Assembly: GCF_009363095.1 (NCBI RefSeq)
Contig: NZ_CP045295.1
Span: forward strand, 5,547,001-5,611,000
Direction of reading: 5' to 3'
From: Paenibacillus cellulositrophicus
GTDB lineage: Bacteria; Bacillota; Bacilli; Paenibacillales; Paenibacillaceae
Length of the DNA: 64,000 nt
Made by a program: the position numbers and the translations under genes. Positions within the stretch are counted from its first letter, which is position 1. Each line of letters starts with the position of its first letter. A model generated the notes under the pieces. That model was not told the DNA's origin. It saw nothing but the letters and a program-made list of their open reading frames with translations, and made no database searches. Positions 34,895 to 44,480 of the stretch are shown here, piece by piece.

Positions 34895-34965
34895 TTGACA
34901 TCCCTATGAAATCGGTTTATTATTCGTTTTAGTTAGTACGTACACAGAACAAACTAACTTAAAAC
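34895..34965 (+). promoter_or_regulatory. SigA promoter with XylR-like operator
   Basis: TTGACA (34895-34900), 17 bases and TATTAT (34918-34923) form a near-consensus promoter. Just downstream GTTTTAGTTAGT (34926-34937) and AACTAACTTAAAAC (34952-34965) form an inverted repeat that includes AACAAACTAAC, close to Bacillus XylR operator half-sites. XylR is a ROK repressor, so the ROK repressor encoded next door is the likely binder. It would control the operon from 35001 to 43439. Confidence 0.75.
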
Positions 34966-35000
34966 AGCGGAAACTGGGGTGCCGACAGAGTGATTAAACA

Positions 35001-35963
35001 GTGAAAAGGAACAATGCACAGCTGTCTCAAGCTGAACAGTTATACGGTGTCGGAGTCGATATCGGCGGAACGAAGATCATGATTCTGATCGCTAACCAAG
35101 CCGGCGATATCGTACACAGGAAAAAAGTGAACACCAGCGGCGAATTTGATGTTATTTCTGAGCATATCAAGGAAAGTCTGCGCGCCGCCGGCATCTCTCT
35201 GGATCAAGTGGCCGCCATGGGCTTCGGGGTTCCGGGCATTACCAACAGCGAGGAAGGCAGCGTGATTGAGGCGCCTGCGCTGCAGTGGGATCATGTACCG
35301 TTTCGGGAATGTATGCAGCGGTACTTCGACAAGCCGATTTTCGTTGACAACGATGTCAATTGTACAGCACTTGGCGAGAAGTGGCTTGGCTCAGCGAAAA
35401 ACTCGGAAGATTTTGTCGTCGTAGCGATCGGAACGGGCGTGGGCAGTGCGATCATTGCGAACGGATCGCTGGTGAAGGGCAGCAACCATATGGCCGGGGA
35501 AGTCGCGTATTTGGTTGTCGAGCAGGACATGCTCGGTGATCGTGTTAACGCTTTCGGCGATTTCGGCCAATTTGAGAAGAAGATCTCAGGAGTTGCCTTA
35601 TCACAATACGGTGCGTTGCCTCATGAACTATTCGAGCAATACGCCCGCGGTGACGAGAAGTCGAAAGGGATCGTCCAACAGTTCGTGACAGATTTGTCGA
35701 TCGGGATTGCCAACATGGTGAGTCTGCTTAATCCCCAGAAGGTCATTCTTTGCGGTGGAGTCTCACAATCGTTGGAACCGGTGCTCGAACTTATTCGCTC
35801 AACGGTGTCGAGCTTGACGCCGATTCCCACTTCGATCGAATTGACTTCCATCGGGGAAGAAGCAGGGGCCATCGGAGCAGTCGCGCTAGCATTTGAAAAA
35901 GCAGGTATGGATTTAAACAGGGGGGATTGGCATGAAAACGCATATCGCACGCAATTATCATGA
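35001..35963 (+). CDS. ROK-family protein, probable sugar kinase
   Basis: A 320-residue ROK protein without the DNA-binding domain. It keeps the ATP phosphate loop DIGGTKIMILI (about 18-28) and the catalytic Asp region VDNDVNCTALGE (about 112-123), so kinase activity is plausible. Like its neighbour it lacks the CxCGxxGC zinc motif after MAGEVAYL. The two proteins share long stretches such as DLSIGIANMVSLLNP and clearly arose by duplication. The GTG start has only a weak ribosome site. It overlaps the NagB-like gene by 32 bases. Confidence 0.83.
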   Translation: MKRNNAQLSQAEQLYGVGVDIGGTKIMILIANQAGDIVHRKKVNTSGEFDVISEHIKESLRAAGISLDQVAAMGFGVPGITNSEEGSVIEAPALQWDHVPFRECMQRYFDKPIFVDNDVNCTALGEKWLGSAKNSEDFVVVAIGTGVGSAIIANGSLVKGSNHMAGEVAYLVVEQDMLGDRVNAFGDFGQFEKKISGVALSQYGALPHELFEQYARGDEKSKGIVQQFVTDLSIGIANMVSLLNPQKVILCGGVSQSLEPVLELIRSTVSSLTPIPTSIELTSIGEEAGAIGAVALAFEKAGMDLNRGDWHENAYRTQLS

Positions 35964-36657
35964 AATGTCGTCACAAGCCGCCGAAATGATTATTCATCAA
36001 ATCAGGCAAAAACCTGACTTGCTGGTTTGCTTTGCTGCCGGCAATACTCCGCTCGGCACGTTCTCCTGTTTGGTAGAAGCGGTGCACCAGGGAAGGCTAA
36101 GCCTTGATCAGTGCAAATTTATCAGTCTGGACGAATGGGTTGGCCTAGGAGCTTCGGATGAAGGAAGCTGTCGGGAGACGATGGACCGCCATTTATTTGA
36201 ACCTTGCGGAATTAAGGAGCAAAATATCCATTTCTTTAACGGGACCAGCAATGATCTGGAAGCGGAATGCAAGGCGATGGACGAATTCATCGGGGCACAC
36301 GGAACGATTGATTTATTACTGCTCGGCGTTGGATTGAACGGTCATTTGGGCTTTAACGAACCCTATGCCGACTTTGAAGGGTATTCGTATGTGACGGACC
36401 TCGACTCTACTACGAAGCAGGTTTCTGTGAAATACTTTCCGGATCAGAAGGACGTCCAAAAGGGCATTACACTCGGGATCAAACATCTAATGCAGGCCGG
36501 TACTGTGATTCTAATCGCGGACGGAGACAAAAAAGCGGATATCATGAGAAAGGCTCTTAAGCACGAGGTGACGAGCGAGATACCGGTCACGGTTCTGCAG
36601 CGCCATCCCAATGTCTACGTCTACATGGACGAGGCAGCCGCAGCGTTGGTTCGCTGA
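35932..36657 (+). CDS. nagB: Glucosamine-6-phosphate deaminase family protein (NagB-like)
   Basis: A 241-residue NagB/6-phosphogluconolactonase-fold protein. Catalytic landmarks of NagB are present: SLDEWVGL near 63-70 and LGVGLNGHLGFNEP near 126-139, containing the Asp/His/Glu region. The early FAAGNTPLGTF is the phosphate loop. It would convert glucosamine 6-phosphate to fructose 6-phosphate and ammonia. It overlaps the ROK kinase gene, so the pair may phosphorylate and deaminate an amino sugar. GGGGGGA precedes the ATG. Confidence 0.85.
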   Translation: MKTHIARNYHEMSSQAAEMIIHQIRQKPDLLVCFAAGNTPLGTFSCLVEAVHQGRLSLDQCKFISLDEWVGLGASDEGSCRETMDRHLFEPCGIKEQNIHFFNGTSNDLEAECKAMDEFIGAHGTIDLLLLGVGLNGHLGFNEPYADFEGYSYVTDLDSTTKQVSVKYFPDQKDVQKGITLGIKHLMQAGTVILIADGDKKADIMRKALKHEVTSEIPVTVLQRHPNVYVYMDEAAAALVR

Positions 36658-36717
36658 AAAGCGAACCCCACGGCTAGGCAGTAAACTATTTTAGAGATGA
36701 GAAGAGGGGGCATTCCA

Positions 36718-38040
36718 ATGTCTAAAATGAAAGCGAGTCTTTTATTCGTCAGTTTGACCGTCATGATTGTCAGCCTTTTTGGTTGCGGTTCCAATGGGGG
36801 AAATTCGGCTGGGTCTTCTTCCGGCGGCTCATCCGGTTCAGGCAAAATTACGTTGAACGTCACTTCCTCCATGACCGACGAGGCCCGGGTCAATATCATG
36901 AATGAAACGATCAAGATCTTCAACAAGACACATCCCGACGTCACCATTGAATACAACCCTAGTCCATGGTCTGAATATACGCAAAACCTAAAGCTGTCCT
37001 TCAATTCCGGCGCAGGTCAGGATATCGTCTACGTCGACGATACCATGCAGCAGATGCTGCAGAAAAATAATTATTTGATGGACATTACTGACGATATAAA
37101 GAGCCGAGGCTGGATCGACAAAGAAGTAAACGGAGCGATTGACTTCCAAAACGCCAGGACGCCGGGCAAGTACTACAGCGTTCCGTTTGCGAATGCTCCC
37201 ATCGTTGTTTACTACAACAAAGACATTTTTTCGAAGCTGAATTTGACGCCGCCGAAGACGGTGGACGAATTTAACGCGATTCTGGCCAAGGTCAAGGAAG
37301 CCGGATACATTCCATTGGAGAATGGCGGTATGACCAATAGAACGAAAATATGGGCAGTGTTCCACATGCTGTATAACCAGGTGCCGGTGGACGATATCAA
37401 TAAGTTCTACTTCCAGCAAGGTATTACGCCTAAGTTCGAGCAAGCGTTTACGGTAGCGCTGAGCCAAATTAACGAATGGGATAAAAGCGGATATTTTCGG
37501 AAGGAAGACGCGTCAATCGACGACACGGCGGTGCCGACCTATTTTGCGAAGGGACAGTCCGCGATGGTCCTCAGTGGCAACTGGGTCATCCCGACTTTTG
37601 ATGACACAAAGATGCCGATCGGAGCATTTGCCTTCCCTCAGCAAGATGTGAACAGCAAGGAACACCGGATCGTAAATCCAACAGATGGCGGATGGGCGCT
37701 GAACGCCAATCTAAGCGGTGAAAAAAAGCAAGCGGCACTGGATTTCATAGACACGTTCATGAACCCGGATGTCGTCAAGCTTTGGTATGAAGGCGGTATG
37801 ACACCAACGATCAAAGCAGACATGTCTGGGGTTGAGGCTTCCGACTTGAAGAGAGACTTCGATCAGGCCATTGAAGGCACTCAACTGGGCTACTACCTCG
37901 ACAATGCCGTTCCGGGACTGCTCGATATTATCAACAAACAAATGCAGTTAATGTACTTCCAGAAAACCACACCTGAGAAGGCATGGAATGAGATTAAGCA
38001 GGAGTACAACAAGCTGACCGAGGCAGCTCAAGGACAGTAG
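36718..38040 (+). CDS. Sugar ABC transporter substrate-binding lipoprotein (UgpB/MalE-type)
   Basis: A 440-residue binding protein with a signal peptide and lipobox SLFGCGSN. The mature part matches the family-1 solute-binding fold: PDVTIEYNPSPWSEYTQNLK near 72-91, then YSVPFANAPIVVYYNKDIF near 150 and GGWALNANLSGEKKQAALDFI near 323. ATG at 36718 has GAAGAGGGGG upstream; an in-frame ATG at 36697 has none. It gathers an oligosaccharide for the next two permeases. A strong hairpin lies between. Confidence 0.93.
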   Translation: MSKMKASLLFVSLTVMIVSLFGCGSNGGNSAGSSSGGSSGSGKITLNVTSSMTDEARVNIMNETIKIFNKTHPDVTIEYNPSPWSEYTQNLKLSFNSGAGQDIVYVDDTMQQMLQKNNYLMDITDDIKSRGWIDKEVNGAIDFQNARTPGKYYSVPFANAPIVVYYNKDIFSKLNLTPPKTVDEFNAILAKVKEAGYIPLENGGMTNRTKIWAVFHMLYNQVPVDDINKFYFQQGITPKFEQAFTVALSQINEWDKSGYFRKEDASIDDTAVPTYFAKGQSAMVLSGNWVIPTFDDTKMPIGAFAFPQQDVNSKEHRIVNPTDGGWALNANLSGEKKQAALDFIDTFMNPDVVKLWYEGGMTPTIKADMSGVEASDLKRDFDQAIEGTQLGYYLDNAVPGLLDIINKQMQLMYFQKTTPEKAWNEIKQEYNKLTEAAQGQ

Positions 38041-38064
38041 GCACAATGAAATTATGACAAGATG

Positions 38065-38090
38065 CCCTTTAACCCGTCTGGGTTAAGGGG
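38065..38090 (+). promoter_or_regulatory. Intercistronic hairpin after the binding-protein gene
   Basis: CCCTTTAACCC (38065-38075), loop GTCT and GGGTTAAGGGG (38080-38090) form an 11-bp stem with no T-run. Typical of mRNA 3'-end protection that keeps binding protein more abundant than permeases. Confidence 0.75.
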
Positions 38091-38120
38091 TATCCATCCC
38101 GCAAGATTGAGGTGATCTTA

Positions 38121-39044
38121 GTGAGACAAGAAGCCATGCCCCAGCAAAGGCGTACGTTCAGACGAAGAGGAGCCGAGAAGACCAATCCGCTGGCGTACTT
38201 GTTCCTTCTGCCGGCATTTGCCATGCTGGCTCTCTTCATGATTTGGCCGGCGCTGCAAACGGTTTATATCAGCATGACGAACTGGGATGGGATTAGTCCG
38301 AAGAAGTTTATCGGATTACAAAATTATATTCATCTGTTTACCGACGAGCCTATGTTCTTGCAGGCGATCAAGAACACGCTGCTGTGGGTCGTTGGCGGCG
38401 CGACGATTCCCGTCGGACTGGGTCTTATTTTTGCTAATTTGCTTGTTCGTGGGAATATCCGATTCACGAAGTGGTTCCAAATGGGCTTTTTCTTCCCACA
38501 GATTATCTCTTCCGTTATTGCAGCGGTGATCTGGAAGTGGATTTACGATCCAAGCTTTGGTCCGCTGTCCACGATTCTGGATCATCTCGGCATCGCACGG
38601 CCGATGACCGGCTGGCTTGGTAATCCTGATCTTGTCATGTACGCTCTGTTTGTCATTTTCGTATGGGGCAGCTTCGGCTATACAACGATGCTCTTCACTG
38701 CAGCACTGCAGAGCGTGGATTCGCAATTGTACGACGCCGCAAATATTGACGGCTGCAGCGCTTGGGGCCAGTTCTGGAACGTCACCATTCCCGGTCTGCG
38801 GCAAACGATGACGACGGTCATCATCCTGATGACGATCAGTTCCTTCAGCGTGTTTGACATCGTTATGGCCACCACCAAAGGCGGACCGGGATACAGCTCG
38901 TACGTCATTTCCTATTATGTCTACACGCAAGGCTTTATTGTCAATCGGTTGGGGTTTGCAGCGGCCGCTTCCATTATTATGACGTTATTTATTCTCATCG
39001 TTTCGAGAACCATCATTTGGATGAGAGAAAGGGATCAAAGCTGA
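38121..39044 (+). CDS. Sugar ABC transporter permease (MalF/UgpA-type)
   Basis: About 307 residues. GTG at 38121 follows GAGGTGAT; an earlier GTG at 38112 lies inside that ribosome site. Six hydrophobic segments begin with YLFLLPAFAMLALFMIWPAL. The EAA loop reads QLYDAANIDGCSAWGQFWNVTIP (about 200-222). The gene ends TGATG with the next start, so the two permeases are translationally coupled. No ATPase gene is nearby, suggesting a shared MsmX-type ATPase. Confidence 0.93.
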   Translation: MRQEAMPQQRRTFRRRGAEKTNPLAYLFLLPAFAMLALFMIWPALQTVYISMTNWDGISPKKFIGLQNYIHLFTDEPMFLQAIKNTLLWVVGGATIPVGLGLIFANLLVRGNIRFTKWFQMGFFFPQIISSVIAAVIWKWIYDPSFGPLSTILDHLGIARPMTGWLGNPDLVMYALFVIFVWGSFGYTTMLFTAALQSVDSQLYDAANIDGCSAWGQFWNVTIPGLRQTMTTVIILMTISSFSVFDIVMATTKGGPGYSSYVISYYVYTQGFIVNRLGFAAAASIIMTLFILIVSRTIIWMRERDQS

Positions 39045-39883
39045 TGAATATGACCCGATCTTTGCTTTTGCGACGCACACTTGTCTATGCCTTCATGATC
39101 TGCACGGCGCTGTTGACGGTCGCTCCGTTTCTGCTCGTCATCAGCACATCACTAAAAACGATGAACGATATCAACATGGACGGCCCCTTAGCGCTGCCGC
39201 ATGTTTTCCATTGGGAGAATTATTCTCGTATCTGGGAAGTCGGCAATTTTCTTACCTATTATAAGAATAGCGTCATCGTTACCGTCGTGGTCGTTGTGTT
39301 GGTCGTCTTGTTGTCTATGCTCGGCGCTTATCCATTTGCGTTCATGAAATTCAGGGGCAAGAGCATATTTTTCCTGATCGTCCTCTGGGGATTAACGGTT
39401 CCTTTGGATTTGATCATCATTCCGTTGTTCAACAATTTAAGGTCCATGGGCTTGCTGAATACGATTTGGGCACTCATTCTGCCGCAAATCGCGATGAATA
39501 TTCCGTTCTCCATTTTTCTGCTGAGAGGGTTTATGAAAGACATCCCTTATGCCCTGTTGGAATCAGCCCGGATCGACGGCTCGACTGAAGCGAAAAATTT
39601 GTATCATATTATCATGCCGATGCTGTATCCACCCATGGTATCCCTCATCGTGTTTACGGCAATCGGAACATGGAACAACTTTATGCTTCCGACCATTTTG
39701 ATCCAGAATGACGCATTGAGAACGCTGCCGGTCGGACTAAATTATTTTCAAACCAAGTTCACCATGGATTATCCCATGATTGCCACGGCTGCCGTTGTTT
39801 CGGCCCTTCCGGCTGCGCTGGCTTACATCATCTTCCAACGCAAGATTATTTCAGGCGTCATGGTGGGTGCTTTGAAAGAATAG
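39044..39883 (+). CDS. Sugar ABC transporter permease (MalG/UgpE-type)
   Basis: A 279-residue second permease. ATG at 39044 overlaps the upstream stop (TGATG), with GAAAGGGA before it. The EAA loop is ALLESARIDGSTEAKNLYHIIMP. The C-terminus QRKIISGVMVGALKE is the family ending. It forms the channel with the preceding permease. Confidence 0.93.
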   Translation: MNMTRSLLLRRTLVYAFMICTALLTVAPFLLVISTSLKTMNDINMDGPLALPHVFHWENYSRIWEVGNFLTYYKNSVIVTVVVVVLVVLLSMLGAYPFAFMKFRGKSIFFLIVLWGLTVPLDLIIIPLFNNLRSMGLLNTIWALILPQIAMNIPFSIFLLRGFMKDIPYALLESARIDGSTEAKNLYHIIMPMLYPPMVSLIVFTAIGTWNNFMLPTILIQNDALRTLPVGLNYFQTKFTMDYPMIATAAVVSALPAALAYIIFQRKIISGVMVGALKE

Positions 39884-39905
39884 ATCACAAAGGAGTTGTT
39901 TAACG

Positions 39906-41291
39906 ATGAAAAAGATGAAGATTGCGTTAATCGGAGCGGGAAGCGTCTCGTTCGCCTTGGGAGCCCTGCAGGATATCGTTCTGTCTCCACGGCTCAGAAA
40001 CGAAGCGGAACTTGAAATCGCACTCATGGATATTAGCGAGGAGAACGTCAACCGGACGTATCGATATGCGAAGGAAATGTTTGATTCTTTTTCCCATCCG
40101 GCTTCAATCTGGCAGACGACGAATCTGGAGCAAGCGCTGCAGGGTGCCGACTTCGCCATTGTTGCGATCGAGGTGGAGCGTTACTTCTACTGGTCTCAGG
40201 ATTTCCACATTCCACGCCGCTTCGGCAGCAAGCAAATCTACGGGGAGAACGGCGGACCCGGATCGATGTTCCATACGCTCCGCAATCTTGGGCCCATGCT
40301 CGAAATTGCCCGGACGATGGAAAAAGTATGCCCGGACGCCTGGTTCATTAACTACACGAATCCGGAAGCAAAATTGGTTGAGGCCATTTCCAAGTTGACT
40401 TCCATTAAGATTGTGGGCCTCTGCCACGGTTTGGATATGGGCATTCATCAATTGTGCGAGTTTCTGGAGCGGAAGCCGGAAGAAATCGGCATCGAAGGCG
40501 GCGGCTTGAACCACTTCGGCTTCTTTACGAAGATTTGGGACAAGAAGACGGGTGAAGATCTGTATCCGTTGTTCCGCGAAAAAGAGAGCAAAGCTAATCG
40601 CCTGGCACAGTTCGATCATATCGGGCTGTCAAGAGCGATGTATCACATTTACGGCTATTATCCATACCCGGGGACGAACCATTCCGGTGAATACGTATCT
40701 TATGCAGACGATTTTTATGCAGGGCTGTCGCTGCAGTATCGCTATAATCCGATTCGGGAGCAGCTGTGGAAGGAAGGCTCGAGAACGCCGGATTTTGTCT
40801 ATGCTGCGAGCGGCAGCAGCCTGGACAAAGGACTGTTCGACAGTGTGCAATCGCAGGAAAGCTGGGTTAAACAAGCTTACACGTTCGATAAAGAAAAAGT
40901 TAGTCCGAGCAACGAATACGCCATTCCGATCATTGAGGCGATCTTTTTCGATGACGAGGTGCAGATCAATTCCGTGAACTTGCCGAACAACGGCGCTATC
41001 CGCGGTCTTCCCGACGATATGGTGGTTGAGACGCAGGCGTTCGTCAACGGGCAAGGTATCGCACTGAAGCCGATGACCGTTGACCTGCCGACGGCGGTGA
41101 TTGGCACGATTCACATTCAAGGCACCATTCACAAGCTGCTGCTCGAAGCGTTCGTTGAAAAGTCGAAGACGAAGCTGCTGCAAGCGATTCTGCTCGATCC
41201 AAGCGCGCCAACTTATTATCAGGCCTGCGCGATGATCGACGAAATGTGCGAGCTCCAAAAGGACATTTTGCCCGCCCTCGAATGGGTGTAA
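39906..41291 (+). CDS. GH4 glycosidase, CHG subgroup (alpha-glucuronidase/galacturonidase-like)
   Basis: A 461-residue family GH4 enzyme. GH4 members use NAD and a divalent metal and work by oxidation and elimination. The NAD-binding motif IGAGSVSF is at 9-16, NYTNPEA near 149-155, the metal-site motif CHG at 173-175, and NHF at 202-204. In GH4 the residue pattern after CH separates specificities: CHE alpha-glucosidase, CHS alpha-galactosidase, CHG alpha-glucuronidase or galacturonidase. The substrate is therefore probably a uronic acid glycoside. There is no signal peptide, so it acts in the cytoplasm on imported sugar. Confidence 0.88.
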   Translation: MKKMKIALIGAGSVSFALGALQDIVLSPRLRNEAELEIALMDISEENVNRTYRYAKEMFDSFSHPASIWQTTNLEQALQGADFAIVAIEVERYFYWSQDFHIPRRFGSKQIYGENGGPGSMFHTLRNLGPMLEIARTMEKVCPDAWFINYTNPEAKLVEAISKLTSIKIVGLCHGLDMGIHQLCEFLERKPEEIGIEGGGLNHFGFFTKIWDKKTGEDLYPLFREKESKANRLAQFDHIGLSRAMYHIYGYYPYPGTNHSGEYVSYADDFYAGLSLQYRYNPIREQLWKEGSRTPDFVYAASGSSLDKGLFDSVQSQESWVKQAYTFDKEKVSPSNEYAIPIIEAIFFDDEVQINSVNLPNNGAIRGLPDDMVVETQAFVNGQGIALKPMTVDLPTAVIGTIHIQGTIHKLLLEAFVEKSKTKLLQAILLDPSAPTYYQACAMIDEMCELQKDILPALEWV

Positions 41292-41311
41292 TCCGGAAGA
41301 GAGGCCTTACG

Positions 41312-43439
41312 ATGGATAATAACCGATTGAAAGAGTTACTGGCGTCCATGACGCTGAAAGAAAAGTTCGGACAGTTGTCGCAAATTACGGGCGAGCTTTA
41401 CGTTGGCCAAGTCGACGAGGAAATGGTGGAGACTGGACCCGCCTACCCGCAGCACATCCTGGACGAGGACACGATCTACACGATCGGCAGCGTCATTGGC
41501 GCCTCCGGCGCCGAAACGACCAATCGGATTCAGGCAGAGTACCTGCAGCGCTCCCGGTTGAAAATCCCCTTGCTCTTCATGCACGACGCGATTCACGGTT
41601 ACCGGACGATTTTCCCGATCCCCCTCGGCCTGTCCTGCAGTTGGGATGAGCAGCTGGTGAAACTGGTGGCTGAAGAGACAGCTTCCGAGCTGCGGGCGGC
41701 CGGCATCCACGTCAACTTCTCACCGATGACGGATCTAGTCAGGGACGCCCGCTGGGGCCGGGTCATGGAATCGTTCGGCGAGGACCCTTTGCTATCCGGC
41801 AACCTGGGCAGAGCCATGATCCGCGGGTATCAGAAAATCCTCCGCGATGGGCGAATCGCCCCGGACGGCGTCGCTGCCTGCCTGAAGCATTTTGCAGCGT
41901 ACGGAGCGGGAGTTGCGGGGGAAAGATTACAATGCCGTCGATATGTCCATGCGGGAATTTTTCGAGTTCTACGGCAAACCTTATGAGATCGCGCTGCAGG
42001 AACGGCCGAAATTGGTCATGAGCTCGTTTAACAGTTTCAATGGGGTGCCGGTAACAGCCAGCTCCGAAATGCTCAAGGAAATTCTGAGAGGCCAGTACGG
42101 ATTTGAGGATTTGGTCATCTCTGACTGGGGCGCAGTTACCGAGCTGCAGAAGCACCGCGTGGCCCGAGACGGTAAAGAAGCTGCCGAATTGGCGCTGGAA
42201 GCGGGCGTCGACATTGAGATGGTTTCGACGCATTACCTGGAGCATTTTGAGGCCATCGTTGCAGAGCGGCCGGAACTGCTGGAGGACGTGGACGCGGCCG
42301 TGATGAAGGTACTGCGACTCAAAAACGAACTGGGCCTGTTTGAAAATCCATTCGCGGACGAAGCCAATGAAGACGAGGTTATTCTGAATCCGGTTTCCCT
42401 TGCGCTCGCTGAAGAAGCGGGCATACGAAGCTGCGTTTTGCTGAAGAACGAGAATGAGATACTACCGCTGCGTCCGGAGCACCGAAACATTATTCTTGTT
42501 GGACCGTTCGCTCGCACGCGAGAGCTGCTAGGGAATTGGGCCTGCAAAGGCCGCTTCCGCGATGCCGTATCGCTGGAAGAAGGTTTACAACAGGCAGATG
42601 ACTCGCTGTCGGTCGCTACTTTTGCTACGCTGGAGGATTGCCCGAAAGAGGTGCTGGACCGATGTGATTACATCGTCGTGGCGATCGGCGAGTATTGGGA
42701 GCAAAGTGGAGAGGGACACAGCAGCGTCAAACTCGAGCTGGAAGACAAGCAAAAGCAGCTGATTCAGGATGTAAAGAAAACCGGGCTGCCGTATGCCTGC
42801 GTTTGCTTCTCCGGCCGGCCGCTGGCGCTGCAGGATATCGTCGACGATATGCCAGCGTTGCTATGGTGCTGGTACCCGGGGACAAGGGCAGGGGTGGCTG
42901 TTGCAAAGCTTCTGACCGGTCAAGCGACTCCAACAGGTAAGCTGACGATGTCATTCCCCCGCGTTTCGGCACAGACGCCGATTTATTACAACGAGTACAG
43001 CACGGGCCGGCCAGCCAACACATCCAGCTACAGCAGCCGGTATCAGGATTGCGAAATCGGACCGCTGTTCCCGTTTGGCCATGGGTTAACCTACGCTCAA
43101 GCGACCTATTCGGACTTCGTTATATCAGGCAGCCGAATCACGGAGACCGAGGATTTGTGGGTGACCTTTCAGATAAATAATCCCAGCCAATACGAATACT
43201 CGGAGATCGTCATCCTGTATATTGAAGATGTCGTATCCAGGACGGTTCGTCCGGTTCGGGAAATGAAGGCTTACCAGGTCGTTCCGGTTCCGGCTTATGG
43301 TTCCGCGAACGTCGAGATGCCCATCACCTTGGAGGACTTGAGATATGTAGATGCCGATTTGAGGAAGACGGTTGAACCGGGAGAATTCCGGGTCTACATA
43401 AACGATCTTGAACATCCGGTATTTGCGTTCGAATATTGA
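41312..43439 (+). pseudogene. GH3 beta-glucosidase-type gene interrupted by a frameshift
   Basis: Two adjoining frames encode one GH3 enzyme of about 708 residues. The first (from ATG 41312) covers IPLLFMHDAIHGYRT to CLKHFAAYGAG; the second resumes at GKDYNAVDMS and includes the nucleophile motif VISDWGAV, the C-terminal sandwich and a FN3-like end. The break falls in the run GGGGG at 41917-41921: removing one G restores the expected AAYGAGVAGKDYNAVDM. This is a genuine mutation, a sequencing error, or less likely a frameshifting site. If functional it would be a cytoplasmic beta-glycosidase acting with the GH4 enzyme. Confidence 0.88.
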
Positions 43440-43486
43440 GCCATGCGGTCAAACAGAAGCCATTTAAACTTTTAATGTAAACAAGC

Positions 43487-43518
43487 AAAAGACTATCCGA
43501 TAACGGATAGTCTTTTGT
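43487..43518. terminator. Bidirectional terminator between convergent genes
   Basis: AAAAGACTATCCG (43487-43499), loop ATAA and CGGATAGTCTTTT (43504-43516) give a perfect 13-bp stem with A-run and T-run. It serves both the GH3 gene and the minus-strand phosphatase gene. Confidence 0.93.
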
Positions 43519-43553
43519 ACTATTCATTGGACACTTTATATTTTGTTAGAGTC

Positions 43554-44357
43554 TCAAAAATACAAAACGGCTTTGGAAATTCCTAATATCTCTTGGTGGA
43601 GGTCTTTTCCGGCAGCAAGAATGCTGGTGCCAGGGAGGTATACCTTAACCGGTTCTCCGTTTAAACAAGTCACGGTACCGCCTGATTCTTCGATTAGCAA
43701 TTTACCGGCAGCAAAATCCCACGGCTTTTGGTAAGAACTAAAATACGCATCAAATCGCCCGCAAGCCACGTAGGCTAATTCCAGAGAGCCGCATCCGGTC
43801 ATGCGGATTCCTCTGGAGCCATTAGCTATTTGGTGTACAAACCGATCCAATCCAAGCTCTTTTTCTTCCTGGTCATATCGAATGTATGTCGCAATTAATG
43901 ATCTGGATAATTCCGCTGATTCAGTATGAATCCATAGTCGCTGGTTGTTCAGATAAGCACCGGAGCCTTTTTCTGCCCAGAAAAGCTCTTCCTTAACAGG
44001 ATCATACACAGCCCCGCATAACCCTTGACCATTCCGGTACAAAGCGATCGAGATGGCAAAACTCTGCTTCTGATGCACATAGTTTGTTGTCCCGTCGATG
44101 GGATCAATAACCCAAACGAGATCGTCCTGCTCAAAAGCATCTCCGCTGTAACTTTCTTCTCCCATGATTTTGTGATGGGGGTAACTTTCATGGATTCGTT
44201 GTGCTGCTGTATGTTCATTTTGACGGTCTACGAATGTGACTAATTCTTTATGAGATCCTTTCAAACCGGCATCCAAGTGTCCTTCTAAGTGAAGCAAACT
44301 ATTTTTTCCTAATTCGATTACGATTTCTTTAAGTAATTGGAGATACGGATTGGACAT
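43554..44357 (-). CDS. Inositol monophosphatase-family phosphatase
   Basis: A 267-residue Mg-dependent phosphatase of the IMPase/CysQ/FBPase superfamily. Metal-site motifs are GEESY (about 65-69) and WVIDPIDGTTNYVH (about 82-95), and the C-terminal PWDFAAGKLLIEESGG (about 212-227) is the second signature. The start at 44357 has GGAGG 10 bases upstream; a longer frame to 44432 lacks one. It may dephosphorylate inositol phosphate, a sugar phosphate or 3'-phosphoadenosine phosphate. Context does not decide. Confidence 0.9.
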   Translation of the reverse strand: MSNPYLQLLKEIVIELGKNSLLHLEGHLDAGLKGSHKELVTFVDRQNEHTAAQRIHESYPHHKIMGEESYSGDAFEQDDLVWVIDPIDGTTNYVHQKQSFAISIALYRNGQGLCGAVYDPVKEELFWAEKGSGAYLNNQRLWIHTESAELSRSLIATYIRYDQEEKELGLDRFVHQIANGSRGIRMTGCGSLELAYVACGRFDAYFSSYQKPWDFAAGKLLIEESGGTVTCLNGEPVKVYLPGTSILAAGKDLHQEILGISKAVLYF

Positions 44358-44480
44358 TTGAAAAACCTCCGGGCAAGTTTTTGAAATGCTTTGTGATGAC
44401 GGACGAATGTGTACTTTTAGACCAGGTACCATTTTTTACTATCATAATATATTAAAAGTAAGACTATAAGGATTTATATT

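Noticed and set aside
41246..41311. Upstream extension of the GH3 gene into the GH4 gene
   Set aside because: Only the ATG at 41312 has a ribosome site and starts with normal GH3 sequence; the extension overlaps the end of the GH4 gene.
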